Shown one piece after another: positions 14,923 to 23,563 of a stretch of 48,892 bases of DNA. Numbering within the stretch: position 1 is the first letter of the stretch; the number at the start of each line of letters is the position of its first letter. Under the pieces are notes generated by a model, which saw nothing but the letters and a program-made list of their open reading frames with translations, had not been told where the DNA came from and did no database searches. Both the position numbers and the translations under genes were made by a program. The DNA is from Synechococcus sp. RedBA-s (lineage in GTDB: Bacteria > Cyanobacteriota > Cyanobacteriia > PCC-6307 > Cyanobiaceae), in NCBI RefSeq assembly GCF_024345495.1, contig NZ_JAGQBF010000024.1, positions 1 through 48,892 of the forward strand. The letters run 5' to 3'.

Positions 14923-15660
14923 GTGAGTCGCTGGCGTCAGCAGGGGCCTCTCTGGTGCCTGGATCCGCCCGAGTCATCGGGTGTGATCGAGTTCATCGGC
15001 GGCAGTGTGCTGGCGGCCACCCCCCAGATCAGCTACCGCAGGCTGCTGGAGGCCTTGTGCCGGCGTGGGCTCAGCCTGCGGGCCTGGAGTTATGTGCCGG
15101 GGTTCGACCATCAGGCCCAGGCCACCGAAGCCTGGCGCGCCTTTCGCGGGGCGCGGCAGGGCCCAGGCGCAGCCTCGGCGCTGCCGGTGCTGCGCCTGGG
15201 CCACAGCCTCGGGTGCAAGCTGCATCTGCTGGCCCCGGACGGGGGCCGGGGCAGCAGTGCCCTGGCGGCCATGAGCTTCAACAACTTCTCCGCTGATCGC
15301 TCGATCCCTCTGCTGGCCGACTTGGCGCCTCGGCTGGGGGTGCGCACGGAATTCAGCCCCTCACCACAGGAAACCCTGCGCTTGGTGGGCCAGCTCTACG
15401 GCGTCCCCCGCAACCTGCTGATCCGATTCGGCAGCGATGCTCTCGACCAGAGCCCCCCCCTGCTGGCGGTGCTGCAGCAGCGCCCCGGTGACGACAGCTC
15501 CCTGCTGCAGCTGGGTGGCGACCACCTCACCCCCGCCAGCGCCGGCCTGCGCCAGAACCTGCTGGGCAGCTGGGCGGATGACCCCCAGCGCCAGCGCCAG
15601 ATTGATCGCCTGGCCGCCGCGATCGACGGTTGGTGGCGCCTGGGCGAGCAGTCGGGCTGA
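14923..15660 (+). CDS. DUF1350 family protein (alpha/beta-hydrolase fold)
   Basis: The product has 245 residues. It shows the DUF1350 opening (VIEFIGGSVLAATPQISYRRLLE), the nucleophile-elbow-like RLGHSLGCKLHLL, where the Ser in GHSLG is the expected catalytic residue, and MSFNNFSADRSIPLLADL. A late LGGDHLTPAS could supply the His of a catalytic triad. DUF1350 proteins occur in cyanobacteria and chloroplasts and are poorly characterised. The start GTG at 14923 lies 5 bp after the bcp stop, so the genes probably form one transcript. The acs gene on the other strand ends 45 bp further on. Confidence 0.87.
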   Translation: MSRWRQQGPLWCLDPPESSGVIEFIGGSVLAATPQISYRRLLEALCRRGLSLRAWSYVPGFDHQAQATEAWRAFRGARQGPGAASALPVLRLGHSLGCKLHLLAPDGGRGSSALAAMSFNNFSADRSIPLLADLAPRLGVRTEFSPSPQETLRLVGQLYGVPRNLLIRFGSDALDQSPPLLAVLQQRPGDDSSLLQLGGDHLTPASAGLRQNLLGSWADDPQRQRQIDRLAAAIDGWWRLGEQSG

Positions 15661-15705
15661 TCGTGCTGCTGGTGCTCCCCTCCATCCCCTGCTGAGCGGG
15701 CCGGT

Positions 15706-17673
15706 TCAGACCCGCAGGGCGTCGAGGACCGAGCGGTCTTCGAGGGTGCTGGTGTCACCGCTCACTTCCTCGCCGGCCGCCAAGGCCCGAAGGATGCGCC
15801 GCATGATCTTGCCGCTGCGGGTTTTGGGCAGGGCATCGCTGAAGCGGATCTCATCGGGCCTGGCGATCGGACCGATCTCGCTGCCCACATGCCGGCGCAG
15901 TTCGTTGCCCAGGGCGTCGTCACCGCTGAGGCCCGCCTGCAGGGTCACAAAGGCGACGATGCCCTCGCCCTTGAGCGCATCAGGCCGGCCCACCACGGCG
16001 GCTTCGGCCACGGCCGGATGGCTCACCAGGGCCGATTCGATTTCCATTGAGCCCAGCCGGTGGCCCGACACGCTGATCACGTCATCGACCCGGCCCATCA
16101 CCCAGTAGTAGCCGTCGGCATCGCGGCGGGCGCCATCGCCTGCGAAGTACAGCGGGCGGCCATCGGCGCCACTGATGTGCTCCCAGTAGCTCTTGCGGAA
16201 GCGCTCGGGGTCGCCATGGACCGTGCGCATCATCCCCGGCCAGGGGCGGCGCACCGCCAGGTAGCCACCTTCATCGACCCCCACGCTTCTACCTTCGCTG
16301 TCGACCACATCGGCCACGATGCCGGGCAGCGGCAGGGTGGCCGATCCCGGTTTGGTGGGGGTGGCCCCGGGCAGGGGGCTGATCATCACGCCTCCGGTTT
16401 CGGTCTGCCACCAGGTGTCGATCACCGGGCAGCGGTCATGGCCGATGACCTCCCGATACCACATCCAGGCCTCGGGATTGATCGGCTCCCCCACCGTGCC
16501 CAGAATGCGCAGGCTGCTCATGTCGTACTGATCGGGCACGGCGCGGCCGCTCTTCATGAAGGCCCGGATCGCCGTGGGGGCGGTATAGAAGAGGCTCACC
16601 TTGTGCTTCTGGATCACCTCCCAGAACGCACCGGGTTTCGACGGCCGCGGAGCCCCCTCGTACATCACCGTGGTGGCGCCATTGGAGAGCGGGCCATAGA
16701 CGATGTAGCTGTGACCGGTGATCCAGCCCACATCGGCGGTGCACCAGTGCACGTCGTCATCGCGGATGTCGAAGATCCACTGGAAGGTGAGGTGGGCCCA
16801 GAGGTTGTAGCCGGCGGTGGTGTGCACCACCCCCTTGGGTTTGCCGGTGGAGCCTGAGGTGTAGAGCACGAACAGGCGGTCTTCGCTGGCCATCGGCTCC
16901 GCCGGGCAGTTGGCGCTCTGGGCCTCCACCAGCTCATGCCACCAGCGGTCGCGGCCCTCCGCCATCGCCGTGGGCTGCTCGGTGCGGCGCACCACCAGCA
17001 CCTGCTCCACCGTGGGGCAGGCGCCATCGGCGAGGGCCTGGTCCACCGCGGGTTTGAGCGCCACAGCCTTGTCCTTGCGGAAGCCGCCATCGGCGGTGAT
17101 CACGGCCTTGACGCCACCATCGATCAACCGGTCGCGCAGGGCCTCGGCGGAGAAGCCGCCGAACACCACCGAGTGGGGCGCTCCAATGCGGGCGCAGGCC
17201 AGCATGGCGATGGCCGCTTCCGGCACCATCGGCATGTAGAGGGCCACCAGATCGCCCTTGCCGATGCCGAGGGCCTTGAGAGCATTGGCGGCCTTGCAGA
17301 CCTGGGCGTGCAGTTCGCGGTAGCTGAAGCGGCGGCTGTCCCCGGGCTCCCCTTCCCAGATCAGGGCGGTCTTCTCGGCCCTCGGGCCATCGAGATGGCG
17401 ATCGAGGCAGTTGTAGGCCAGGTTGGTGGTGCCCCCCTCGAACCAGCGGGCGAAGGGTGGGTTGCTCCAATCGAGCACGGTGTGGAAGGGCTCGAACCAG
17501 TGCAGATGCTCCCGTGCCTGCTCGCCCCAGAAGGCGTCGGGGTCGGCCTCGACGCGCGCCACCAGTTCCCGGTAGGCGTCCATGCTGCCGATGCGGGCCC
17601 CCGCCGCCAGCTCCGCCGGCGGCTCGAACACCCGGCCCTCCTGCAGCACCGATTCGATCGTGACCTGGCTCAT
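15706..17673 (-). CDS. acs: Acetyl-CoA synthetase
   Basis: Converts acetate, ATP and CoA into acetyl-CoA, AMP and pyrophosphate. The product has 655 residues, the normal length. Motifs: the P-loop-like [18 protein letters not shown], the [10 protein letters not shown] block, [19 protein letters not shown], and at the end [15 protein letters not shown], where Lys622 is the residue acetylated in relatives to switch activity off. The start [14 protein letters not shown] is well placed. The gene stands alone, convergent with DUF1350 and divergent from a HAD phosphatase at its 5' side, with only 47 bp between the start codons. It allows acetate scavenging and linkage of fermentation to lipid synthesis. 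Confidence 0.96.
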   Translation of the reverse strand: MSQVTIESVLQEGRVFEPPAELAAGARIGSMDAYRELVARVEADPDAFWGEQAREHLHWFEPFHTVLDWSNPPFARWFEGGTTNLAYNCLDRHLDGPRAEKTALIWEGEPGDSRRFSYRELHAQVCKAANALKALGIGKGDLVALYMPMVPEAAIAMLACARIGAPHSVVFGGFSAEALRDRLIDGGVKAVITADGGFRKDKAVALKPAVDQALADGACPTVEQVLVVRRTEQPTAMAEGRDRWWHELVEAQSANCPAEPMASEDRLFVLYTSGSTGKPKGVVHTTAGYNLWAHLTFQWIFDIRDDDVHWCTADVGWITGHSYIVYGPLSNGATTVMYEGAPRPSKPGAFWEVIQKHKVSLFYTAPTAIRAFMKSGRAVPDQYDMSSLRILGTVGEPINPEAWMWYREVIGHDRCPVIDTWWQTETGGVMISPLPGATPTKPGSATLPLPGIVADVVDSEGRSVGVDEGGYLAVRRPWPGMMRTVHGDPERFRKSYWEHISGADGRPLYFAGDGARRDADGYYWVMGRVDDVISVSGHRLGSMEIESALVSHPAVAEAAVVGRPDALKGEGIVAFVTLQAGLSGDDALGNELRRHVGSEIGPIARPDEIRFSDALPKTRSGKIMRRILRALAAGEEVSGDTSTLEDRSVLDALRV

Positions 17674-17720
17674 CGGGTCGGGAGCGACACCCGGTCATTG
17701 TGGACTGACAGGATGCGGGA

Positions 17721-18371
17721 ATGAACAGCCCCGCGGCCTGTCTGTTCGACCTCGATGGTCTGCTGCTCGACACTGAGCCCCTGCACGGCCAGGCCTGGCG
17801 GCAGGCGGCACGGGAATTCGGCCTCGAGCTCACTGATCAGAAGTTGCTGCTGCTGCGTGGACGCCGGCGCCTGGATAACACCGCCAGCGTGATCGCCTGG
17901 ATCGCAGCGGCGGGCCACCAGCCCCCCAGCGCCGAGCAGTTGCTGGCGGTGCAGCAGCCGATCGCTCGAGCTCTGCTGCCCGGGGCGCGGGCGATGCCTG
18001 GAGCACTTGAGCTGGTGCGGCGCTGCCGGGAGCTGGCGATTCCAATGGCCCTGGCCACCAGCAGCAGCCACGACTCCGTGGGGATCAAGTGCGCCCCCCA
18101 CCCCTGGCTGGAGCTGATCGAGCTGATCGTCTGCGGGGATGACCCCGAGCTGGGGGAAGGCAAGCCCGCTCCCGACATCTTTGTGCTGGCGGCCCGGCGG
18201 CTGGGAGTGGCCGCCAGCGACTGCTGGGCGTTTGAGGATTCCCGCGCCGGCGCTGAAGCAGCCCTGGCCGCGGGCGCCCTGGTGCACGTGCTGCTCCCCG
18301 ACGGCCTCGGCCGGGAGCATTACCCCCAGCAGGTGCGCTGCCTGACTTCCCTCGCTGAGCTTGAGCTCTGA
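17721..18371 (+). CDS. HAD-superfamily phosphatase (beta-phosphoglucomutase-like)
   Basis: The product has 216 residues, with HAD subfamily IA layout. Motif I is CLFDLDGLLLDTEPLHG, with the nucleophile Asp and the second Asp, and a helical cap follows. Motif II is LATSSSHDSV, motif III Lys is in EGKPAPDIFVLAARRLG and motif IV is WAFEDSRAGAEAALAAG. The DxDGxxxDTE type motif is typical of phosphatases and mutases acting on sugar phosphates such as phosphoglycolate, deoxyglucose phosphate or glucose-1-phosphate. The exact substrate cannot be fixed. It shares a 47-bp divergent intergenic region with acs. Confidence 0.88.
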   Translation: MNSPAACLFDLDGLLLDTEPLHGQAWRQAAREFGLELTDQKLLLLRGRRRLDNTASVIAWIAAAGHQPPSAEQLLAVQQPIARALLPGARAMPGALELVRRCRELAIPMALATSSSHDSVGIKCAPHPWLELIELIVCGDDPELGEGKPAPDIFVLAARRLGVAASDCWAFEDSRAGAEAALAAGALVHVLLPDGLGREHYPQQVRCLTSLAELEL

Positions 18372-18392
18372 GCGAGGGCCCAGGCCTGGCCC

Positions 18393-18641
18393 TCAGCTCT
18401 CCTGGTTGGAGCGGGTGAAGCGTTGGTAGAGGCGAAAGCCCAGGCCGCCCCACAGCAGCGTCCAGACCGTGAAGGTGGCCAGGGTGCCCAGCTGGTTGGT
18501 CTCGATTGAGTACACGCCGCTTTGGATCAAGCCGGCATCGATCAGCGATCCGCCGATCCCCCAACCCAGCACCCAGCTGATCATGAAGCCAATGGCCTGA
18601 AGGTTGCCGGTCATCGCCGCGTCGCGGAGCATCAGTGGCAT
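18393..18641 (-). CDS. Small conserved membrane protein
   Basis: The product has 82 residues from the ATG at 18641 (MPLMLRDAAMTGNLQAIG); the frame stays open to 18728 without support. Two membrane segments are clear: GFMISWVLGWGIGGSLIDAG and ATFTVWTLLWGGLGFRLY, separated by SGVYSIETNQLGTL. The C-terminal QRFTRSNQES faces the other side. Small membrane proteins of this type are conserved in picocyanobacteria without known function. It diverges from the desaturase gene on the other strand; its 5' flank overlaps that gene's possible early starts. Confidence 0.68.
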   Translation of the reverse strand: MPLMLRDAAMTGNLQAIGFMISWVLGWGIGGSLIDAGLIQSGVYSIETNQLGTLATFTVWTLLWGGLGFRLYQRFTRSNQES

Positions 18642-18744
18642 TCTCCTGCGCCCGCTGGCCGGCCGGGCGGCCAGGCGGATCTGGTTAGGGTCACGCGGCT
18701 TCTGGCGCCCCCGGCCCGTTCGCTCCACTCATGCGTCAGCGTCC

Positions 18745-19941
18745 TTGATCCGTTCCAGCTCTCTCCGCTCCCGCCCCGAGCCCTCGAATTCCATCCGTCC
18801 CCTGAAGACAGCCGCTCCGCAGGAGCTCCGATATCCCACCAAAGCCGAGCTGCTGGCCTGCCTGACGCCTGAGCTGCTCAAGATCGACACCACCAAGGCC
18901 TGGGGCAGCCTGGGTCTCTCCCTCGGCCTCTCGTTGCTGGCCTACGGAGTGGGCAGCAGGATCCCCCTGACGCCGATCGCGGCGCCGCTCTGGCTGCTCT
19001 ACGCCTTGATCACCGGCACCGTGGCCGGTGGCTGCTGGGTGATCGCCCACGAGTGCGGTCACCAGGCCTTCCACCCCAACCGCCGGGTGGAAGCAACCGT
19101 GGGATTCGTGCTGCACAGCCTGCTGCTGGTGCCTTACTTCAGCTGGCAGCGCAGCCATGCGGTGCACCATGCCAACTGCAACCACCTCGAGGGGGGTGAA
19201 ACCCATGTGCCGCCGAGGGCGGGCTCAGCCTCCGCGCAGGGGGTGCAGCGCCTGGTGAGTGGTGCGGGCCCTGTGGCCTACGGGCTGTTCTCGATGGTGA
19301 CCCACTTGCTGCTGGGCTGGCCGCTCTATCTCCTCATCGGTGTGGCCGGTGGTGAGGACCACGGCGCCCCCACCTCCCACTTCTGGCACGGCAGCCCCTT
19401 TCGGAATGGTCGCCGGCCTCTCTTCCCCGACTCCAGCCGTCGCGGGATGCTGCTCTCCAACGTGGGCCTGGTGGTGATGCTGCTGGCCCTGGGCCTGGCG
19501 ATGGTGCTCACCTCCCCCGCTCGGGTGCTGGCGGTGTATGGCCTGCCTTACCTGGTGATCAACGCCTGGCTGGTGGGATACACCTGGCTGCAGCACACCG
19601 ACACCACGATTCCCCACTTCTCCACCGCCCAGTGGACCTGGGCCAAGGGGGCCCTGCAGACGGTTGATCGGCCCTACGGACCACTGCTCAACTTTCTGCA
19701 CCACGGCATTGGCTCCACCCACGTCTGCCACCACGTGAATCCCAGGATTCCCCACTACAACGCCTGGCGTGGCAATGAGCTGCTTCGTGCCCGCTACCCC
19801 GAATTGGTGCGTTTCGATCCCACGCCCATCCACCGGGCGTTGTGGCGCATCGCCAGCCGTTGTGCGGTGGTGAGCCAGCAGGGCCCAGCTGGTGGGTTCT
19901 ATTACCAGGATCCGGTGGCCGTAGCCGACACCTCGGCCTGA
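18745..19941 (+). CDS. Membrane fatty acid desaturase (plant FAD2 / cyanobacterial type)
   Basis: An O2-dependent acyl-lipid desaturase with a di-iron centre. From TTG 18745 the product has 398 residues. The three histidine boxes are HECGHQAF (about 102-109), HAVHHANCNH (138-147) and HVCHHVNPRIPHY (326-338); together they resemble the delta-12/omega-3 FAD2/FAD3 group and cyanobacterial DesA-type enzymes. Long hydrophobic stretches at about 56-100 and 232-280 anchor it in the membrane. The N-terminus is uncertain: the open frame runs from 18604, but that part overlaps the divergent gene, and no ATG exists before PLKTAAPQELRYPTKAELL; TTG 18745 is a reasonable start. The gene overlaps the DUF723-like gene on the other strand by 40 bp. 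Confidence 0.88.
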   Translation: MIRSSSLRSRPEPSNSIRPLKTAAPQELRYPTKAELLACLTPELLKIDTTKAWGSLGLSLGLSLLAYGVGSRIPLTPIAAPLWLLYALITGTVAGGCWVIAHECGHQAFHPNRRVEATVGFVLHSLLLVPYFSWQRSHAVHHANCNHLEGGETHVPPRAGSASAQGVQRLVSGAGPVAYGLFSMVTHLLLGWPLYLLIGVAGGEDHGAPTSHFWHGSPFRNGRRPLFPDSSRRGMLLSNVGLVVMLLALGLAMVLTSPARVLAVYGLPYLVINAWLVGYTWLQHTDTTIPHFSTAQWTWAKGALQTVDRPYGPLLNFLHHGIGSTHVCHHVNPRIPHYNAWRGNELLRARYPELVRFDPTPIHRALWRIASRCAVVSQQGPAGGFYYQDPVAVADTSA

Positions 19942-20246
19942 GCCCACGGCTGAGCGGCACCAGGCTGCTGAGTTGCGCCTGGTTGCCGGTCCCCAGGGCC
20001 CGCAGCCACGGTCACCGCCGCTTCCATGGCCTGCTGGCGATAGCGGCGTAGGCAGTATTTGCAGCCGCCGGTGGTCTGCAGGTGGCGCTCTGGGGTGATC
20101 ACGATCAGGCGAACGGGATGATCCAGGCAGCGGATCTTCACCGGCGTGCGATAGCTGCGGTAATCAATCTCCTCGTAGCTGTAGCGATGGCCGAACCTCT
20201 CAAGCGCCCGCTGCAGGAAGGTGTCGCGATCGATTCTCACAGCCAT
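19902..20246 (-). CDS. DUF723-like protein with zinc-binding motif
   Basis: The product has 114 residues. About residues 8-68 carry the pattern of DUF723-like DNA-binding modules: FLQRALERFGHRYSYEEIDY, the strand VKIRCLDHPVRLIVITPERHLQ, and the closing GCKYCLRR, where Cys30-like and the CxxC cysteines with His could bind zinc. The C-terminal 45 residues are Ala/Gln/Pro-rich and overlap the last 40 bp of the desaturase gene on the other strand. Related modules occur in phage and homing-type proteins and in small cyanobacterial proteins. The exact function is unknown, but the domain call is reasonable. Confidence 0.72.
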   Translation of the reverse strand: MAVRIDRDTFLQRALERFGHRYSYEEIDYRSYRTPVKIRCLDHPVRLIVITPERHLQTTGGCKYCLRRYRQQAMEAAVTVAAGPGDRQPGATQQPGAAQPWAQAEVSATATGSW

Positions 20247-20397
20247 GGACGTTCTGACAAAGCAACCAAGCAGCGGGCGATCCAGCCCTCCATCAATCAG
20301 GGCGTGCCATTCCTACTATGGGATGAGGCACGGCGGTTCCCCCAGGAGTTTCATCTTTCTGAAGATTGATGGCCTGGTGGAACCCGGATGCCTGGCC

Positions 20398-21333
20398 TCA
20401 GCTCACCGTCACGTTGGTGACCCGCCCGCCGAGACGATTGACCCGTTGCAGGGCCTGGTTCATGCGGCTGAGGGGCCCGCGGATCACGTAGGCGCTGCTG
20501 CGCACATAGTCATTGTTGACCAGCCCCGTGGCGGAGATGGTGACCATCCGGCCGCTGCTGGAGCTGTTCTGCCCAGACGATACCCGCATGGCGTCCAGCC
20601 GGTGCTCCTGGGATGGGGCCCGCAGGGGTGCTTCATGGGCAAACTTGGAGGAAATCCCCGATTCGCTGCTCACCAGCGCCTTGAACGGCCCCTCGGTGGA
20701 GACGATCACCACGCGGCCACCGGCACCCCGCACCGGCATCGCTCTGTCCTGATGCAGGGCCTTGCCCAGGCGGAACTGGGTGCCGCTGGCATCCCCCTTC
20801 ACTGAGGCCGCGGCTCCGCGGGCGAGCCGCATCAGCCAGGAGAACTGACGCCCCTCGTGGCCTTTGGAGTAATCTCAGCCGTGCAGGTAGGGGACACTGT
20901 CAAGGCCAAAACGCTCCTGGTATTCGTCACTGTCGAGGTAAGAATCGATCTCGGCGTCGAAACCCTGATCCTGCAGAATGGTGAAGTGATGTAGCATCTC
21001 CGCCTTGTTCTGAGGTGCACGCCCCAGCAGATGCTTGTGGTTCAGATCAATGAAGCGATAGGGATTGCAGTTCTCGAAGAATCTGGAGCGATAGAGACCG
21101 CTCTTGGCGAAAGTGCGCACCAGTCCCCGCACGTTGAGAACACCGTTGTGGAATAGGGATTCAGCTCCGTTGAGCCGCTCACTAGCCATCACATATTGCT
21201 GACCGAGTACCTGCTGATAGACAGCCCGAATGATCTTTTTGGTGTCCTGCTCGGAGCCATTCGACCAGCTTTCCCTGTTGCGATCATTGGCGAAGCGGTC
21301 AATGCCTAAGGCGGGTGCCTGGACCAGTGCCAT
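20398..21333 (-). pseudogene. Phycobilisome rod linker polypeptide split by one in-frame TGA
   Basis: Two open frames in the same reading frame make one 312-codon gene. The first (21333 to 20875, 152 residues) is a full PBS-linker domain: EQDTKKIIRAVYQQVLGQQY, LNGAESLFHNGVLNVRGLVR, ELLGRAP-like HKHLLGRAPQNKAEM and IDSYLDSDEYQERFG. A TGA at 20875-20877 follows VPYLHG. The frame then continues DYSKGHEGRQFSWLMRLARG into a long tail with a CpcD-like end (GRMVTISATGLVNNDY, LSRMNQALQRVNRLGG). In intact relatives a Trp (TGG) is expected where the TGA stands. The linker would connect phycocyanin or phycoerythrin hexamers in the rod. No phycobiliprotein genes are adjacent. It may be a real nonsense mutation, a sequencing error, or two products with restart at ATG 20832. 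Confidence 0.82.
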
Positions 21334-21686
21334 AGGGAGGAATTCGAGTGGGACGGGAGGGAGCAGAGTGGCGACCAGTTGAGATCAAAGCCAGTCGATG
21401 GGCTGAGGCTCGAGGCCTGAAGACGAGCCTTTAGCTCTTGGCGCAAGTCGAACTCTACGCAATGTGAGCGTTTCCGCGCAATTCCACACAAGCCTTCGTC
21501 CAACGCAAGATTCCTTCACGGCAGCGGGTGGCTTGCTGCGCAAGGTCGCTCAATGTGCATCACTCGGAGGATGTGTTGCTCTCCGAATCATGATGGACGG
21601 GTCTGTATTCAGTCCTCTCAATCGTTGCCTTGGCGCTAACACGAGGAGGGCCCGTGGCATGGTGGTGGAGTCGTTCTCCGCAGCCG
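21334..21686. other. Intergenic stretch 5' of the rod linker
   Basis: About 350 bp between the linker start and the next small gene. It is less GC-rich than the surroundings (AATGTGAGCGTTTCCGCG, AATCATGATGGACGGG) and has no gene I can support. It should hold the rod-linker promoter. No ribosome binding site is visible before the linker ATG. Confidence 0.4.
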
Positions 21687-21950
21687 ATGTTCTCCAGGCC
21701 CTGCCAGATCGCGGCGACATTCAGTTTGGTGGTGATTGCTCTGAGCGCTGCCTCTCAGCTCTGGATTCGTGCTGCTGAGCACAGGTTGCACTGGAGTTGT
21801 CTGCTCTATGCCTCCGGAGAAAAGCCCAGCGTTGTCATCCGCTCGATTCAGACGGTACTGCCAGGCTTCAAGGCCGAAGGTAAGGAATCGGTGGGTGGGG
21901 AGCGCCTGTACCGCCTCTGCTCCACGGTGCTGGATTCGGTCGCCTGGTGA
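21687..21950 (+). CDS. Small hypothetical protein with N-terminal membrane anchor or signal
   Basis: From ATG 21687 the product has 87 residues: MFSRPCQIAATFSLVVIALS gives a signal or membrane anchor, then ASQLWIRAAEHRLHWSCLLY and a basic, soluble remainder ending LYRLCSTVLDSVAW. Codon use is plausible, though the frame is open further upstream (to 21630). Its TGA at 21948-21950 abuts the lipA stop on the other strand (TGATCA). I do not recognise a family. Confidence 0.55.
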   Translation: MFSRPCQIAATFSLVVIALSAASQLWIRAAEHRLHWSCLLYASGEKPSVVIRSIQTVLPGFKAEGKESVGGERLYRLCSTVLDSVAW

Positions 21951-22874
21951 TCACTCGTCTGCGGCGTGATAGCTGCTGCGCACCAGGGGGCCGCTGCGCA
22001 CCTGCTGGAAGCCCAGCTCACGGGCGATCGCCCCGAGGCCCTCAAACTCGCTGGGGTGCCAGTAGCGGGCCACCGGCAGGTGGGCGAGGGACGGGCGCAG
22101 GTACTGGCCCAGGGTGAGGCGCTGGCAGTCGGCCCGCCGCAGATCCTCCAGGGCGGCCACCACCTCCTCAAGGGATTCGCCCAGCCCCAGCATCAGCCCT
22201 GATTTTGTCGGGATTCCCGGGGCCAGCTCCCGGGCCGCCGCCAGCAGAGCCAGGGAACGTTCATAGGTGGCGCCCCGGCGCACCTCCCCCTGCAGCCGCT
22301 GCACCGTTTCCAGGTTGTGGTTGAAGCAGACCGGCCCTGCGGTCAGCACCGTCGCCAGCCGCTGGCGCTGGGCGGCTTCGCCCTCACCGCGGTGGGCATG
22401 ACCGCCCCAGAAATCAGGGGTGAGCACCTCCATGGCCACCAGGGGATTGCGGCGCCGGATCGCCGCCATGGTGCCGGTGAACAGTCCGGCGCCGTGGTCG
22501 GCCAGATCATCGCGGGCCACGGCGGTGAGCACCACGTAGCGCAGGCCCAGCTGCTCCACCGCCTCCGCCACCCGCTCGGCTTCATCGGCATCGAAGGGCA
22601 CGGGCTCACGGCCCTTCTCCACCTGACAGAAGGCGCAGCTGCGGGTGCAGATCGGACCGCCTAGTAGGAAGGTGGCGGTGCCAGCGGCGTAGCACTCCCC
22701 TCGGTTGGGACAGCGGCCTTCCTCACAGATGGTGTGCAGCCGCTGCCCCTTGACCACGGCCTGCACCGTTTCCAGTTCCGAGGCGCTGCCGATCGGACGG
22801 CGCAACCAGGCGGGCAGCCGCTCGGCGGGCGCGATGGCGCTGTAGCGGCTGATCGGGCGAATCATGGCGGTCAC
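21951..22874 (-). CDS. lipA: Lipoyl synthase
   Basis: Radical-SAM enzyme that inserts two sulfurs into octanoyl groups on lipoyl-domain proteins. The product has 307 residues. Auxiliary cluster cysteines are Cys50, Cys55 and Cys61 ([12 protein letters not shown]); the radical-SAM motif CxxxCxxC is Cys76, Cys80 and Cys83 (CTRSCAFC). Other blocks are [34 protein letters not shown]-like [20 protein letters not shown] and [10 protein letters not shown]. The C-terminal RSSYHA matches the essential Arg-Ser-Ser-Tyr. Its start overlaps the recR stop by 4 bp, so the two are translationally coupled. Cyanobacteria often have two lipA genes; this is one of them. Confidence 0.96.
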   Translation of the reverse strand: MTAMIRPISRYSAIAPAERLPAWLRRPIGSASELETVQAVVKGQRLHTICEEGRCPNRGECYAAGTATFLLGGPICTRSCAFCQVEKGREPVPFDADEAERVAEAVEQLGLRYVVLTAVARDDLADHGAGLFTGTMAAIRRRNPLVAMEVLTPDFWGGHAHRGEGEAAQRQRLATVLTAGPVCFNHNLETVQRLQGEVRRGATYERSLALLAAARELAPGIPTKSGLMLGLGESLEEVVAALEDLRRADCQRLTLGQYLRPSLAHLPVARYWHPSEFEGLGAIARELGFQQVRSGPLVRSSYHAADE

Positions 22875-23494
22875 TCCATGCGGCGACGACCCTCAAGGGC
22901 CCGCGCCAGGGTGACCTCATCGGCGTACTCCAGCTCGCTGCCGACCGGCAGGCCGTAGGCGATGCGGCTCACCAGACAGAACGGCCGCAGCAGCCGGGCC
23001 AGGTAGAGGCTGGTGGTGTCCCCTTCCACGCTGGGCGGCAGGGCCAGGATCACCTCCGTCATCGCCTCCTGATCCACCCGGTTCACCAGGGGCTGGATCT
23101 GCAGCAGTTCAGGTCCGATGCCATCCATCGGCGAGATCAGCCCACCCAGCACGTGGTAGTTGCCCTTGTATTCACGGGTGCGCTCCAGGGCCAGCAGGTC
23201 GCGGGAGTCGGAGACCACACAGAGCTGGCCATTGCGGCGTTCCTCATTGAGGCAGATGTCACAGAGGGAATCAGCGGAAAGGTGGAAGCAGCGCGTGCAC
23301 TGACCCACCTGGCTGCGGGCGGCGATCAGGGCATCGGCGAAGGCCTGCACCTGTTCCTCGGGCTGGCGCAGCAGGTGCAGGGCCAGGCGCTGGGCGGTGC
23401 GCGGACCGATGCCAGGCAGTCGCTCGAACTGATCGATCAGCCGCGCCAGGGGCCTGGTGAAGCCGCTCAGGAATCCGCCGCAAGTGGAGTCAAT
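22871..23494 (-). CDS. recR: Recombination protein RecR, non-canonical start
   Basis: RecR helps load RecA with RecFO in gap repair. The full reading frame gives 207 residues if it starts at ATT 23494 directly after a TAG. Helix-hairpin-helix: [20 protein letters not shown]; zinc finger Cys66, Cys69, Cys78 and Cys81 ([17 protein letters not shown]); Toprim region [35 protein letters not shown] and [17 protein letters not shown]. No ATG, GTG or TTG lies upstream of the conserved hairpin; the first GTG (23350) would remove it. ATT 23494 or CTG 23470 are the only ways to keep the family's N-terminus. The gene overlaps lipA by 4 bp and is divergent from psbP. Confidence 0.9.
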   Translation of the reverse strand: MDSTCGGFLSGFTRPLARLIDQFERLPGIGPRTAQRLALHLLRQPEEQVQAFADALIAARSQVGQCTRCFHLSADSLCDICLNEERRNGQLCVVSDSRDLLALERTREYKGNYHVLGGLISPMDGIGPELLQIQPLVNRVDQEAMTEVILALPPSVEGDTTSLYLARLLRPFCLVSRIAYGLPVGSELEYADEVTLARALEGRRRME

Positions 23495-23563
23495 CTAGGA
23501 GCGAGGCCACCGGCAACAATGGAGTCGGTGTGATCCCCACCTCTCCCGCTTGCTCGGTATCCC

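Noticed and set aside
16060-17724. Plus-strand open frames opposite acs
   Set aside because: Translations are His/Gly-rich with no domain; the acs protein on the other strand is conserved over its whole length.
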